Part shown: piece by piece, positions 32,597 through 42,546 of the stretch
How positions within the stretch are numbered: the stretch's first letter is position 1
Layout of the letters: every line of letters starts with the position of its first letter
Source of the DNA: Omphiscola glabra
Taxonomy: Eukaryota > Mollusca > Gastropoda > Lymnaeidae
Length of the DNA: 64,000 nt
Direction: 5' to 3'
Assembly: GCA_964017045.1 (NCBI GenBank)
Contig: OZ024794.1
Location: 25,477,340 to 25,541,339 of the forward strand
Position numbers and translations under genes: made by a program
Notes under the pieces: generated by a model
What the model was told of the DNA's origin: nothing
What the model saw: only the letters and a program-made list of their open reading frames with translations
The model's database searches: none

Positions 32597-32869
32597 CCTT
32601 TCATTCTATGGGAAGCTAGGCCCTTTCATTCTATGGGAAGCTAGGCCCTTTCATTCTATGGGAAGCTAGGCCCTTTCATTCTATGGGAAGCTAGGCCCTT
32701 TCATTCTATGGGAAGCTAGGCCCTTTCATTCTATGGGAAGCTAGGCCCTTTCATTCTATGGGAAGCTAGGCCCTTTCATTCTATGGGAAGCTAGGCCCTT
32801 TCATTCTATGGGAAGCTAGGCCCTTTCATTCTATGGGAAGCTAGGCCCTTTCATTCTATGGGAAGCTAG
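32597..32869. repeat. 25-bp tandem array, 11 nearly identical copies
   Basis: CCCTTTCATTCTATGGGAAG plus CTAGG is repeated eleven times with almost no differences inside the array, so it is young or strongly homogenised. Confidence 0.95.
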
Positions 32870-33227
32870 TGACCGTGTCGCAAAACTTTTTAATACCGGT
32901 ACTGATTAATAAATTCACATCGTTTATTGTAGTAATTGGATGCAGTGTGTCATAAGTGGTCAGATGTCGGTAATCATGTAGGATTTGTGAAATGTTTTTT
33001 GAAAGATGTGTTAGTGAGATTGTATAAGGTGGAAGAAACGCATTTCAGGCCGTGGGAAGTGCCTGGATTCGGAGATCCACGTTCACATTTCTTTTCTTAA
33101 ATGAGATATATGTATTATATATCATGTATTTGCGCTGCGGCTAGGTCACTCAAAAAATGAAAGTATTTCCTGTGCGCATTGCATAAGACAGCTTTGTTTA
33201 TTACCTGACAACATTGTGTTGAGTGTT

Positions 33228-33592
33228 CATGTCTATATGTACCATGTCCTTCTGGGCAAGGTCTATATTTGCCATGTCGTTCTGGGCAGTGTCTATACGT
33301 GCCGCGTCGTTCGGGGCAGGGTCTATATGTGCGCGTCGTTCTGGGCAGGGTCTATGTGTGCCGTGTCGTTCTGTGCAGGGTCTATGTGTGCCGCGTCGTT
33401 CTGTGCAGGGTCTATATGTGCCGCGTCGTTCTGTGCAGGGTCTATATGTGCCGCGTCGTTCTGTGCAGGGTCTATATGTGCCGCGTCGTTCTGTACAGGG
33501 TCTATATGTGCCGCGTCGTTCTGGGCAGGGTCTATGTGTGCCGCGTCGTTCTGGGTAGTGTCTATGTGTGCCGCGTCGTTCTGGGCAGTGTC
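33228..33592. repeat. 30-bp tandem array, about 12 copies
   Basis: The unit is GTCTATATGTGCCGCGTCGT then TCTGTGCAGG. Its length is a multiple of three, so three plus frames show 10-residue periodic translations. No start context or domain supports a protein. Confidence 0.92.
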
Positions 33593-33649
33593 TTGGTTAA
33601 AGATGGGAATTGAGCCCCCCTTTTAGCTTTTCGAGTTCGGTTCGTTATT

Positions 33650-34660
33650 TTTTTTTCGTGATGCTCACCGTTGTTCTCTAAGTTTCATCTGGACGCAGCA
33701 TTACGCAGGAAGTACGTCAGACCTTCACAAACACTTGCCTTAGAAAAACTACTCAGAAGCAAAAAACTCTCAAGGAGAGCACATTAAGAAGGCAATTTAC
33801 ACTACTATTATAAGACCAGTTGTGATTTATGCAAGTTAGACTTGGTCCCTCACCAAAAAATGTAAAGTAACCTGCTCAATACATGGGAGAGGGAAATCCT
33901 CAATGAAACATTCCGACAACTCCCACAACCCCACTGGTGCCAAGCTGTATCCTCCATATGATGTTCCCTTAAATTGGGTTATCCAGCGGCGTGGAGAGAG
34001 GCGATTTGCTGTTGGGAACAAGCTTATAATCCTAGAAGAATATTCACAGGCCTTGTGGATATCGTCCTGCGAAATCTACACCATCGTCACATTGTAACGG
34101 CGGATGCTAACATATATTTATCAATTGTTAGAAGACCCATCCACAATCGCAACAATTACAATAGTCCTGCTGCGCTCAGAGGCGTAGCGTAAGGAGGGGG
34201 CAAGGGGTACAGATGTACCCGGGCGCCAGCTAGTTAGGGGCGCCAACATGTGCTTTGGTATTATTTTATTGATGAAAATAATGGGTTTGAGAGTTGAAAA
34301 AAGGAAAAGAGGGCGCTTTAAAATGCATCGTGTCCCCGGGCGCGAATCTTGTCCCCGGGCGCCAAACACTCTAGCTACTCCTCTGGCTGCGCTGGACAAG
34401 ATGCTGGACTGAAATGCAGCGAAAATGATCAACAGCCAAAAACATAGTGACAGACGGCTCACTGGTCAACCAAGAGTGAGATGAATTGGTGGTGTAAAGA
34501 AGGACTTACATCTGCTGGGGGTCCGCGCATGGACACGGAAAACCGTCGATCGATCCGAATGGAAGGGGTGGTGGAGATGTCGCTTAAAAGTAAAAGAAGA
34601 TCGCAGTAACAACCAGGACATCAGAGTTGATACAATTTTTTTTCTTAACATCAACAAGGA
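33650..34660 (+). pseudogene. LINE reverse transcriptase 3' remnant, carrying a MITE
   Basis: Around 33789 the plus strand reads KAIYTTIIRPVVIYAS, a stop, then TWSLTKK, the LINE motif (T-I-I-R-P-V-x-x-Y-G-x-E-T-W-x-L-T). After the MITE, 34452-34610 reads GQPRVR, a TGA, IGGVKKDLHLLGVRAWTRK and TVDRSEWKG, the RxRWxDxVxxDLxxLGVxAWxxxxxDRxxWK tail of the same ORF. Stops and small frame changes show it is dead. The middle portion (33910-34165) is poorly recognisable. Related tails occur at 53.8 and 57.0 kb. Confidence 0.82.
34177..34385. mobile_element. hAT MITE with perfect 8-bp target duplication
   Basis: Ends are CAGAGGCGTAGCG and AGCTACTCCTCTG. Flanks GCTGCGCT (34169-34176) and GCTGCGCT (34386-34393) are identical. 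The 209-bp interior carries GGGCGCCAGCTAGTTAGGGG and GTCCCCGGGCGC motifs, also found at 39890-39990. It interrupts the LINE remnant, so it is younger than that insertion. Confidence 0.92.
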
Positions 34661-34738
34661 ACTTCAACAAATAAGGTAGTTAAAATAATTACGTCCTGGA
34701 AGAAACCATGGATTTTCCCATTAAAAAAAAAAATTTAA

Positions 34739-36531
34739 GGCTGTAGCTATACTGGGACCGTATTTCACCGGAATTCAAGACTGGCGGACGAGACCGGTCG
34801 TTCGGTAGAAAAATACTTCAGACATTGTTGTCACATTGCAACCGATCGCGTACCAACCTTCATTGTTTATCATAGCAACGGCATTGACCTTTTATGACTC
34901 GTAGTGTAATGGTATTAATCCAACTGCCAACTGATTTATTGTTGCAAAATAAGAAAATTAACTTTGTAAAATTATTTTTTACTTCTACTCCTACAAAAAA
35001 AAAAAAAAAAAAAAAAAAAAAATTCTCGCTTTAGATACATTTTTGAATAAATCTTGAAAGTTTCTTCAGTGAAATTCTCGAATTAACAATAAATTGATTC
35101 GAACGTTCCACTTTTTTAATTTTATCGAATCGAAGTAGAATGTAGAAAGACGGTAGAGCACCATGATGACATGATCATTCGACACTAAGAATGTGACGAG
35201 TTGAGTCATCAGGGAATTTCAATGAGGCATAGTAAAATGATACAACATAAATAATTGCAACTTTAAAACTTTTTTTTTTTTTTAAAAAGCTCATATTTTT
35301 GTTTTAGATATACACGTAATATTAATTGCTAGCTAACGCTGTATGACTTGGGTATCTTTATCTTATAATTATATCATAAATTTTATAGCTTGCTGTAACT
35401 GCGGTTGCTGTTTGTTTGTGTGCTGTCCCTGCTATCATTGTCATCTGATGTCGGACTATTGTAGCCTATGTGTTTGCTGAAGTTGTGATTGTGTTTCTTT
35501 TTACGTTATAATTTGCTGAAACTCTGCTTTTCTTTTGTATTTGATTCATGTCCATTGACCATTGTACGGAATTAACAGACAACAACATTGTGATGTTATA
35601 AATATGCATTTAGTTAGAATTATATTAGTCGACCTCTTAATATTAGTACTAGGAATACTCAGTAAAAAAAGTAAAATAATCAAGAAGAGTAATACTAGTA
35701 AAAATAGTAATGGGTTTGTCATAGGCGTGTTACTACTGACTATTGAGTAGAGAAGAACTATCCCGAGCCTACTGTAACATTGTTATTAATAACAGGCCTT
35801 AATATTATAGTATGCCTACTACTATGCTAACTTATCGTCAAGTGAGTAGTAGACCCAATGCCCAATGTAGTACTAATCCTATGCAGTATACTGCACTCAG
35901 AATGTCTAGTCTATAGTATAGTCTATGTTATTATTTCAAAATGTTAATAAATTATTACGGAAAAGGAGTATGCCTCATTGATTACAAATTCAATTAAATA
36001 GATATATACGTTATTAAATAAAATGCGGCCTACTTAAATAATACTTGCACTACATGTTGCAGGTCCGTTGACACGGCCTTGTTCGAATTTAATTTCTCTG
36101 CATAACGTTCATTGATTGTTATTTCTTTATCATTACCATAACAACGGCCTTGTGACTAGTGTTAAGCAATAGACCGAGTCAAATCTGATTTATGGCCGCT
36201 CACTAAACAAATTAACTTTTAAACTTTAAATGACTACCAATTATTTCTCCTAAAAAGTAAAATTATAAACTGTAGGTATAAGTACTATTTTGAAAGCTTC
36301 TACAATGACATTCTGGTATAAATTTTCAAAGCTTCAATCGGACTCATCTTCCGGAAAAGAAAAAAAACGTTTAGATTTCGACCGGCGCTCGTTGATACAT
36401 CACCGGGAAACTCCGACTGTCACCGATGTCGTCTGATCAAATGCAGCCATGTTCACTTTGTAAAAACCGAATCCGGTCTCGATCGTCAGTCTTGGATTCC
36501 GATGAAATAGGGATCCAGTGTAGCTACAGCC
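34739..36531. mobile_element. 1.8-kb non-autonomous element with ~60-bp inverted repeats and TTAA flanks
   Basis: The left end GGCTGTAGCTATACTGGG continues to about 34798 and matches the reverse complement of 36473-36531 (GGCTGTAGCTACACTGG, TTTCATCGGAAT, CAAGACTG, CGAGACCGG) at most positions. TTAA lies just outside both ends (34735-34738 and 36532-36535), the duplication made by piggyBac and Kolobok transposases. No transposase frame is present. The interior also has direct similarity between about 34860-35090 and 36118-36320 (TAACAACGGC, CTGATTTAT, AAATTAACTTT), and a 29-A tract starts at 34997. Confidence 0.78.
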
Positions 36532-36600
36532 TTAATGAAATATTCGAATATTTAAAAACATGACATCACGTGATCGTGCTTATTGAAAAGTCATAAGGGA

Positions 36601-36619
36601 ATGGCAAGCTCGGGTAGAA
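36601..36619 (+). other. Short duplicated exon with splice donor, copy A
   Basis: ATGGCAAGCTCGGGTAGAA is followed by GTAAGT at 36620. The equivalent at 42388-42421 reads CGGCAAGCTCAGGCAGAA then GTAAGT, and the sequence upstream is also related (GGATTTTCC, then TAATGAAAT). In copy A the upstream flank is split by the TTAA element. This is the nearest donor upstream of the acceptor at 37790, and spliced to it would form the first exon of the 2H phosphoesterase transcript. The ATG frame would be phase 1 and would not continue into the phosphoesterase frame, so the exon is more likely 5' untranslated or differently framed. Confidence 0.45.
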
Positions 36620-37790
36620 GTAAGTGACACATTTAAAATTAATTGAATGAAAACTGACAAAAATCATGTTTTCTTAAATCGGTTACTTAATTAGATATTC
36701 TAAATGAATAGACTGAATGAATAGATTACTGGGCTTGTGAGTAAAACCTTCTATATAAAAAAAATGCATAAAACGCACCTTAAAAAATCAATAGCTGAAT
36801 ATATATATTTGAATTTGCTTTCAAATGATCGGAATTAGCGATTGGATATTTAGGGCTGTCTTGATTTCTTTCGTAAAGATATTTTAATACTGGTATCTCA
36901 TATTGCCTATTGAGTTTATTTATAAAATACACAATTCTGGATAAAAGTTTATGAATTAAAAATAATAAAAATATAAATCATATTTCCTAAAACTAAAATC
37001 ACGAATGATAGTGGTAGACGTGCTCAGCTTTTAACTAAGCATAATTGTTCTCAGGTGTGGCGTAGGGACAACCTTTTTTTTTGGCGACCCCTTCCCCATT
37101 TCTTACACCGCTGGTTGCCACTTCATCTTTTAAACGTTGAAAAAAAAAAATCCACTTGTCCACTAACGCTCTTTAAAGTCACTGTTTAAATCATTATAAT
37201 CCAATTCTCACAAAATTTTATTTTTTCAAGACATATGCCACTCCTTCCATATATTACGTATGCGCTGAGATGTAAAAAAAAAAAGGGGGGGGGGGGGGTG
37301 GATTTCGAAATCTTTGTATTTGTAATGCTAAAACATAACAGCAATAACTGTAGTTAACATTATAAAAGTGTCATGTTTAACATTGCAGCGCCCCGTTGAA
37401 ACTTAAACACATTTCCTACAGCAAGTAAAATACAATGTCACGCGATAATCATCAAAATGCTTCAATGTGGGGCATCCGACACGGGTTGGGAAACACTGGT
37501 GAATCCATTTGGTTGTCTTGTACGTCATTGTGGTCTATAGATATTTTGTTTTATAATTGGTTTTTATTGCATTAATTTTGTGTGGGGGGCGGGGGAAGAT
37601 GGGTGTCAAGCTCATTAGTATGTACACAAAAGCGGGGGGGGGGGGGGGGTCGTGTCAGAATGTACGGGTGCAGCGGGCAGGGGTTGATTGGGAAGGGGGG
37701 GAGGTGGTAAAATTTTGACTCTGATGCGTACTTCATATATGGATGACCCTCAATGAATAATTCACTTAGTTTGAACTTTATTTTCTCCAG
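36620..37790 (+). other. Probable intron upstream of the 2H phosphoesterase exon
   Basis: It begins GTAAGT and ends TTATTTTCTCCAG, good donor and acceptor consensus. Inside are an A-run/G-run junction at 37275-37300, a G-run at 37635-37650 and a CATATATGGATGACC motif like the CCATCCATAAATGACG family. No other coding exon was recognised. Confidence 0.45.
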
Positions 37791-38453
37791 ATGTCGATGA
37801 CCAATCCGGAAGTTAAGTCGGACAAAATTGATGTCAATGGGAAATTTCTTCCCTTTTATGGTTTCACCATCGTGTCAATGGTGACGGACCGAATCCAGAT
37901 GGAGGGGTTGCTCAGCTACATTAAAAGTACAAAAACCTTGAGCCATTACTTGTCTCCGTTGCCAATTTCTTCGTATCACGTGACCATTCTGGATCTATTT
38001 ACCCAGCGGAGCGTTCCGGAAAAGTACCGGCCCCGTTCTGGTTTAGCCCCATCAAAACACTGGGACGCTGCCTTGAGCACCGACATGTTGGATCTTCAGA
38101 AGGTTTGTGACAGTTTGCGAGGCCGAATCACCTTCAAGCCCAGCAACTTGAAATTCACACCTGTTCCAGGAGGTGCCCTTGTTGTCGTGGGAGCAATTAC
38201 GAATGACGAAGAAGTGGCGCGACTCAGAAGTGACTTGACGTTGCTGCTGAAGAGGCAGGACGGAAATCGCGTGTTTCACCTCACGCTCGGGTACTTGTAT
38301 CGCAGCGTTGACCAAGGAGACTTGCCAGCCATTGACCAGGAGCTGGGCGGACTGTGGAAGCTGTTGGCCCCGGAATACAAACTCGAACAGCCAAGTGTTT
38401 GTTACTTTGAGACAATGGAAGAATTTGTTCCATTTAAAAGTATGTCGTTTTAG
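37791..38453 (+). CDS. 2H phosphoesterase superfamily protein (DUF1868-like)
   Basis: A 220-residue protein with the two catalytic H-x-T motifs that define 2H phosphoesterases: YHVTI at residues 62-66 and FHLTLGYLY at 162-170. The N-terminal GKFLPFYGFTIVS segment and overall length fit the DUF1868 branch, a relative of LigT/cyclic phosphodiesterases. Such enzymes cleave 2',3'-cyclic or related phosphodiester bonds in RNA or nucleotides; the actual substrate is unknown. No signal peptide or membrane segment is visible, so it is probably cytosolic. The ATG directly follows TTTTCTCCAG, a strong splice acceptor, so this is the last and coding exon of a gene with an upstream untranslated or very short exon. 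Codon use is balanced and GC-richer than the surroundings. AATAAA signals follow at 38496, 38556 and 38842. Confidence 0.85.
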   Translation: MSMTNPEVKSDKIDVNGKFLPFYGFTIVSMVTDRIQMEGLLSYIKSTKTLSHYLSPLPISSYHVTILDLFTQRSVPEKYRPRSGLAPSKHWDAALSTDMLDLQKVCDSLRGRITFKPSNLKFTPVPGGALVVVGAITNDEEVARLRSDLTLLLKRQDGNRVFHLTLGYLYRSVDQGDLPAIDQELGGLWKLLAPEYKLEQPSVCYFETMEEFVPFKSMSF

Positions 38454-38495
38454 CCACATACATCTAAAATATGGCTTGTTTTCACTTTTTTTCTG

Positions 38496-38561
38496 AATAA
38501 AAAAAAAAAAAAGATACGTTGTTTTTCTCATCATCTCATTGTTCTTGTCATTTCCAATAAA
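38496..38561 (+). promoter_or_regulatory. Polyadenylation signals of the 2H phosphoesterase gene
   Basis: AATAAA hexamers at 38496-38501 and 38556-38561 lie 43 and 103 bases after the stop codon, each followed by A-rich sequence. Confidence 0.6.
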
Positions 38562-38585
38562 AAAAATAAAAAAGACATTAATTCA

Positions 38586-38815
38586 TCTTACACACTTACA
38601 TGTCATCATTGTACATACCTACACGTCATCATCTGACACGTCATTATCATACACACATGTCATCATCTTACAAACTTACATGTCATCCTCTTAGACACGT
38701 ATGTGTCATCATCTTACATGTCATCATCTTACACACCTACATGTCATCATCTTACACACCTGCACGTCATCATCTTACACACGTACACTTCATCATCTTA
38801 CGCACTGCTTTGGGA
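38586..38815. repeat. Degenerate tandem array of TCATCTTACACACCTACATG
   Basis: About ten imperfect copies of CATCATCTTACACACMTACA-type units of 20-25 bp, just after the gene's 3' end. Resembles the theme of the array at 7444-7812 only loosely. Confidence 0.85.
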
Positions 38816-39107
38816 TGGTTTGATGACACATGTGTATGACCAATAAAATAAATGATGAAAGATAAAACTTTGTTTGATTAATTTAATTTGTACTCAGTTA
38901 TTCCAGTAGGTCAAGTTGAAAAGCATATTTCAAATTTCATTACTTGTGTAGTCAACACATCCAGAGTAAACTTTGGAATCCTAAAAGGAGGCGCTAAAGA
39001 AATAGAAACGGACGAAACATATGAATCACTATGTCTTTAAAATCTATTGGAATCGTTATACATAAGTATGGGCGAAGGTTTTTCAGGGGCCAACAATAAA
39101 TGACGTG

Positions 39108-39285
39108 CAGGGCCGGATTAACCATTAGGCAAACAAGGCACGTGCCTTGGGCACCAAGCGTTTGGGGGCACCACAAGTCCTCAAGAAATATTTTTATGGT
39201 CAGTGAAAGATCAGGGGCCCCGGGTAGAAGGAGGCACCCATGTGGGTTTGTGCCTTGGGCACTACAATGGCTTAATCCGGCCCTG
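39108..39285 (-). mobile_element. hAT MITE, derivative of the element at 539-2057
   Basis: Ends CAGGGCCGGATTAA and TTAATCCGGCCCTG, with identical flanks ATGACGTG at 39100-39107 and 39286-39293. The first ~85 bp are the reverse complement of the right end of the element at 539-2057 and the last ~70 bp of its left end; the transposase region is deleted. Confidence 0.93.
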
Positions 39286-39420
39286 ATGACGTGACGTTAT
39301 TTTGTCCGATTTACCCACCCCCTAACTTCACCCACCCCCTAACTTCACCCCCCCTAAATCGTCACAAAGTTGTCACAAAATTTAGACAACCTCATTGTAC
39401 ATCGTCAAAAATTAGCGACC
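39286..39420. mobile_element. CCATCCATAAATGACG-family fragment
   Basis: GACGTGACGTTATTTTGTCC, then two CACCCCCTAACTTCACCC units and CGTCACAAAGTTGTCACAAA. These are the subterminal motifs of the element at 28913-30526. The hAT MITE at 39108 sits at its edge. Confidence 0.5.
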
Positions 39421-39844
39421 CTCTTTCCCTCATAGATAATTGGTGGATGGCTCCTGTTGAAAATAAACGTGGGTGCGTTCCCTTGAAAGTTATGGTGTCT
39501 ACTTGCAACTGTTTTGAAAACTCGCAGTCTCGAACTGTCATGACCGGTGGGTATATGCTTGTTCCTGAAATGCTTAGTTAGTTTAATAGCAGGCATTCGT
39601 TAGAAAAACAGAAATACACAAATTAATTTTAAAAAACTCCCCCTCTAATTATCTCCACCCTAAACACGGGCGTACCGTACCTTTATGCCGCATGGGGCGA
39701 ACTCTCAAAAGTGCGCTCTACACAGGGTTCCCAACTAAAAAAGAAAAGAGTCCAGAATTTACGGACACATATTTTAAATTTGCAAAATTTTTGTACGGAC
39801 AAATTTGCACAATAAACGGTATGACTGCCTCTAGGTTTACGCCT

Positions 39845-40000
39845 GTGTGAACGGTGGCGCAGCGAAAAGGGGGCTGACAGATGTCCTCGGGCGCCAAATT
39901 AGTTAGGGGCTAAAAAATGAATTTGAAGGCATTTAATAGATGAAAATAATGGCTTTCAGATTTAAATGGGGTGTAAAAATGAACTTAGTCCCCGGTCTTT
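39845..40000. mobile_element. Decayed relative of the MITE at 34177
   Basis: GGTGGCGCAGCG, then CGGGCGCCAAATTAGTTAGG, GATGAAAATAATGG and AACTTAGTCCCCGG follow the order of motifs in 34177-34385. Ends are not clear. Confidence 0.55.
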
Positions 40001-40846
40001 GCCAATGTCAACTTTGTGTATGATCTGTGTATCAATATTATATGCCTTTTTAAAAAACGCAGTCTCTCGGCCTCGGTGTTGAATATCTTCTGATTATGAC
40101 AAAACAATTCCAAAGCGATTAAGAAACGATCATATACGTCTAGATACCCCCACCCCCCACCCTCTTTTTTTTTTCTTCGTGAAAATAATATTAGTCTTAC
40201 GGAGATTTACGGGCAAGTCAGTTCGGGTCAAAATATTAACTCACCGGCCGTAAATTTACGTACGTTTGGCCACCCTGGTCCCAAAACAACCCCACAATAA
40301 TCTTTTATATAATAATGATGTTATATTGTCAACCCATTTGGAGCCTCTAGGTACGCCAACCAATGGGCCTCACATTCACGCGGGCCTCATATACACACAA
40401 TTAGGCCTACCGGTCATTATCGGCGCTTGACAAGTAATGGAATGAACTTACTTAAATGATAAGAGAATTTTTATTATTTTTAATATTTTTATTATTGATT
40501 TTGATGTAGAAAAAAGGGCGTTAGTTGAACTTTTAAGAATAATTTTGATATTTAAAAAAGGCAATAAAAACTTTTAAAAAAATTTGTCAATTTTAACATC
40601 CATTTTGTGCAGCAAATAACTGCACGGGAAGGAAAAATAATTTTTAGGCTACTATTATAAAATAGGCAGTGGGGTAGCTTGAGTTTTTTGTAACTCTCGG
40701 AGTGCTCTTTGATTTTGCCGCCACTAAATGGCAAAGATCACAAAGCAAACAGAGTAGGCTACACATTCAAACAATTTAGCTATTGAAACTTTCATTTGGA
40801 GTGGACCAACAATGCCGTCCCCAAAATGAGAGTCCAACTCTCCGCG
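40000..40846. other. Intergenic DNA, no gene seen
   Basis: CAGTGGGGTAGCTTGAG at 40668 looks like a lone left end of the CAGTGGCGTAGC family. No gene recognised. Confidence 0.4.
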
Positions 40847-41741
40847 CTTTGACGTAGCTAAGGTAAATGCCACCATCAAGATTTTTGCCGGTCCCAGTCG
40901 CGTATGGGGGGGGGGGGGGTGGGGTGTTTGCGGGGGTGCGGAACGCACCATGTCACACCATCACAGGGGGTGACACCATATTGAAAAATTGCATATTTAC
41001 AGAGCACACACTGCTCGGTCTAATCCAAATTTCTTAAAAGGATAACCGATCACACGTACATTGTCCACACATGTAACCAATTCAAATACTTGCTTTATTA
41101 AAAGTTCAAGGTTGATGCTTCAGGAGGTAACCTTATAATTAGGTCAGAAAAAACATATTTTTGACCATGATTCAACGCCGACTGAAGTGTTCGGTAACGT
41201 TCGTAAGTGACAGGAAGCTATATTTATCTAAATTCTGGGAAATAAAGCTTTCCAGTGATATCAGATACAATGTGGTCGGGACTTCCTAGAATCTCTTCCA
41301 AAACTCTAGCGAAACCTCCAATTATTTCTTACGATCTGTGTGGCTATGCCTTCATGTGAGCGGAGCTTTCCAAACTAAGGCTTATCAAGAACTATTTACG
41401 ATCCACGACGGGACAGTCAAGACTTTCTTATCTGGCTCTACTTTCAATTATTGACCGTAATACCTTGAAGGATATTGATTTTGATCAAGCGATTGACAGG
41501 TTTCCATCTTTGAAGACCAGGAAAGGAAAATTTTAAATAAAGTAAATTTAATGTAAAAATAACTATAACCTAACGTTGTTACAGTTCTTAAATACATTTA
41601 CCTCCTGACCGTATTTTTTCCCCCTTGTCATTGTTATTTTGTGGACTTAGTTTAACAAGAAAAAATCCATCGTGGAAGTTGGGGGCGGGTGACACCATGA
41701 GTAAACCGCATCGGGTGTCACTAACCCTAGCTACACCACTG
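40847..41741 (+). mobile_element. hAT element, CAGTGGYGTAGCTAGGG family, with transposase remnant
   Basis: The right end reads GTCACTAACCCTAGCTACAC then CACTG. The left end is damaged (GACGTAGCTAAGG). Its left subterminal region is homologous in inverse orientation to 30090-30215, and its right subterminal region (TTTTGTGGACTTAGTTTAAC) to 29750-29780. It contains a hAT transposase tail. The right terminus matches the unit of the array at 32-246. Confidence 0.78.
41340..41536 (+). pseudogene. hAT transposase C-terminal dimerisation fragment
   Basis: SCERSF is read in one frame at about 41355-41372, then a +1 shift gives KLRLIKNYLRSTTGQSRLSY, LALLSII and DFDQAIDRFPSLKTRKGKF before TAA at 41534-41536. 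This is the hAT C-terminal motif. The frameshift right at the ERSFS core makes the copy non-functional. Confidence 0.82.
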
Positions 41742-41744
41742 GCC

Positions 41745-42220
41745 GGTTCCCTTCTCAAGTCAAAAAAAAAATTCGGAGTTGGTCGAAAATGCCACCCGTC
41801 CATTTTAAGAAAAAATAGTGCTTCACGGGTAAATACAATATATGATATTAAATTATTGTTGTAAATAATACATTGTAATGAAAATGACACTGAGATGGTC
41901 ATCAATTTTACATCGGTTTCACTCTCTTAGAATTAGAGACAAATCCAAGGTCCGCCAATAATGCCTTTCAGACAGGGCATTCACTTTCACTTTGTCCATC
42001 CTTATTTGTTCGTAGAAAGTAGGCAATGTGATGGTGCCTGACACTGTCTCTTTTCCACGTTCACAGATTATGCTACAGAGGTTTTTCAATTTGAAATTAC
42101 AATAAATAAATTGACTTTTAGGGATATTAGAAATAGATTATAACGATAACAAAGAATTTTAGAATTGGAAAGAAAAAAAAGTTAAAAGAGCTCTTATATG
42201 AATAAGTTTTAAAAATGTCA
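41745..42220. other. Intergenic DNA, no gene seen
   Basis: No supported feature. Confidence 0.5.
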
Positions 42221-42224
42221 CATC

Positions 42225-42421
42225 CTGCGAGAAACATTGGATTTTCCACTAGTTGTTTGTTTGTTATCGTATACCACTAATGAAATTCTCGATTTTGAAT
42301 GCTAAAAAATAAAAAAATCGTATGTCATTTCTTTCAATTTAATGATGTGATATTAACTAATATTCCTGTGTGAATCAAAAAGACATAATGGGAAATAATG
42401 GATCGGCAAGCTCAGGCAGAA
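42225..42421 (+). other. Short duplicated exon with splice donor and its upstream flank, copy B
   Basis: The upstream flank CATCCTGCGAGAAACATTGG then ATTTTCC pairs with 34693-34720, and CTAATGAAATTCTCGA with 36532-36547. The exon has two overlapping starts: ATG at 42388 (MGNNGSASSGR, phase 1) and ATG at 42398 (MDRQAQAE, phase 0), followed by GTAAGT at 42422. An MGN start would be a possible N-myristoylation signal. No 2H phosphoesterase exon follows in this window, so the partner exon is beyond it or lost. Confidence 0.45.
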
Positions 42422-42546
42422 GTAAGTACAATTAAATAAATAAGAGAATTAAAAGAACACAAAATCAAAAACCATAATTCAAACAAATTTAACTGATTTT
42501 TTTATAAACAAAATAAGGGCTAATGAAAATATCTTTTCGCTTATTC

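Noticed and set aside
33216..33626. Cys-rich periodic frame (GSICAASFCA) resembling a repeat protein
   Set aside because: 30-bp array with three open frames and no independent support.
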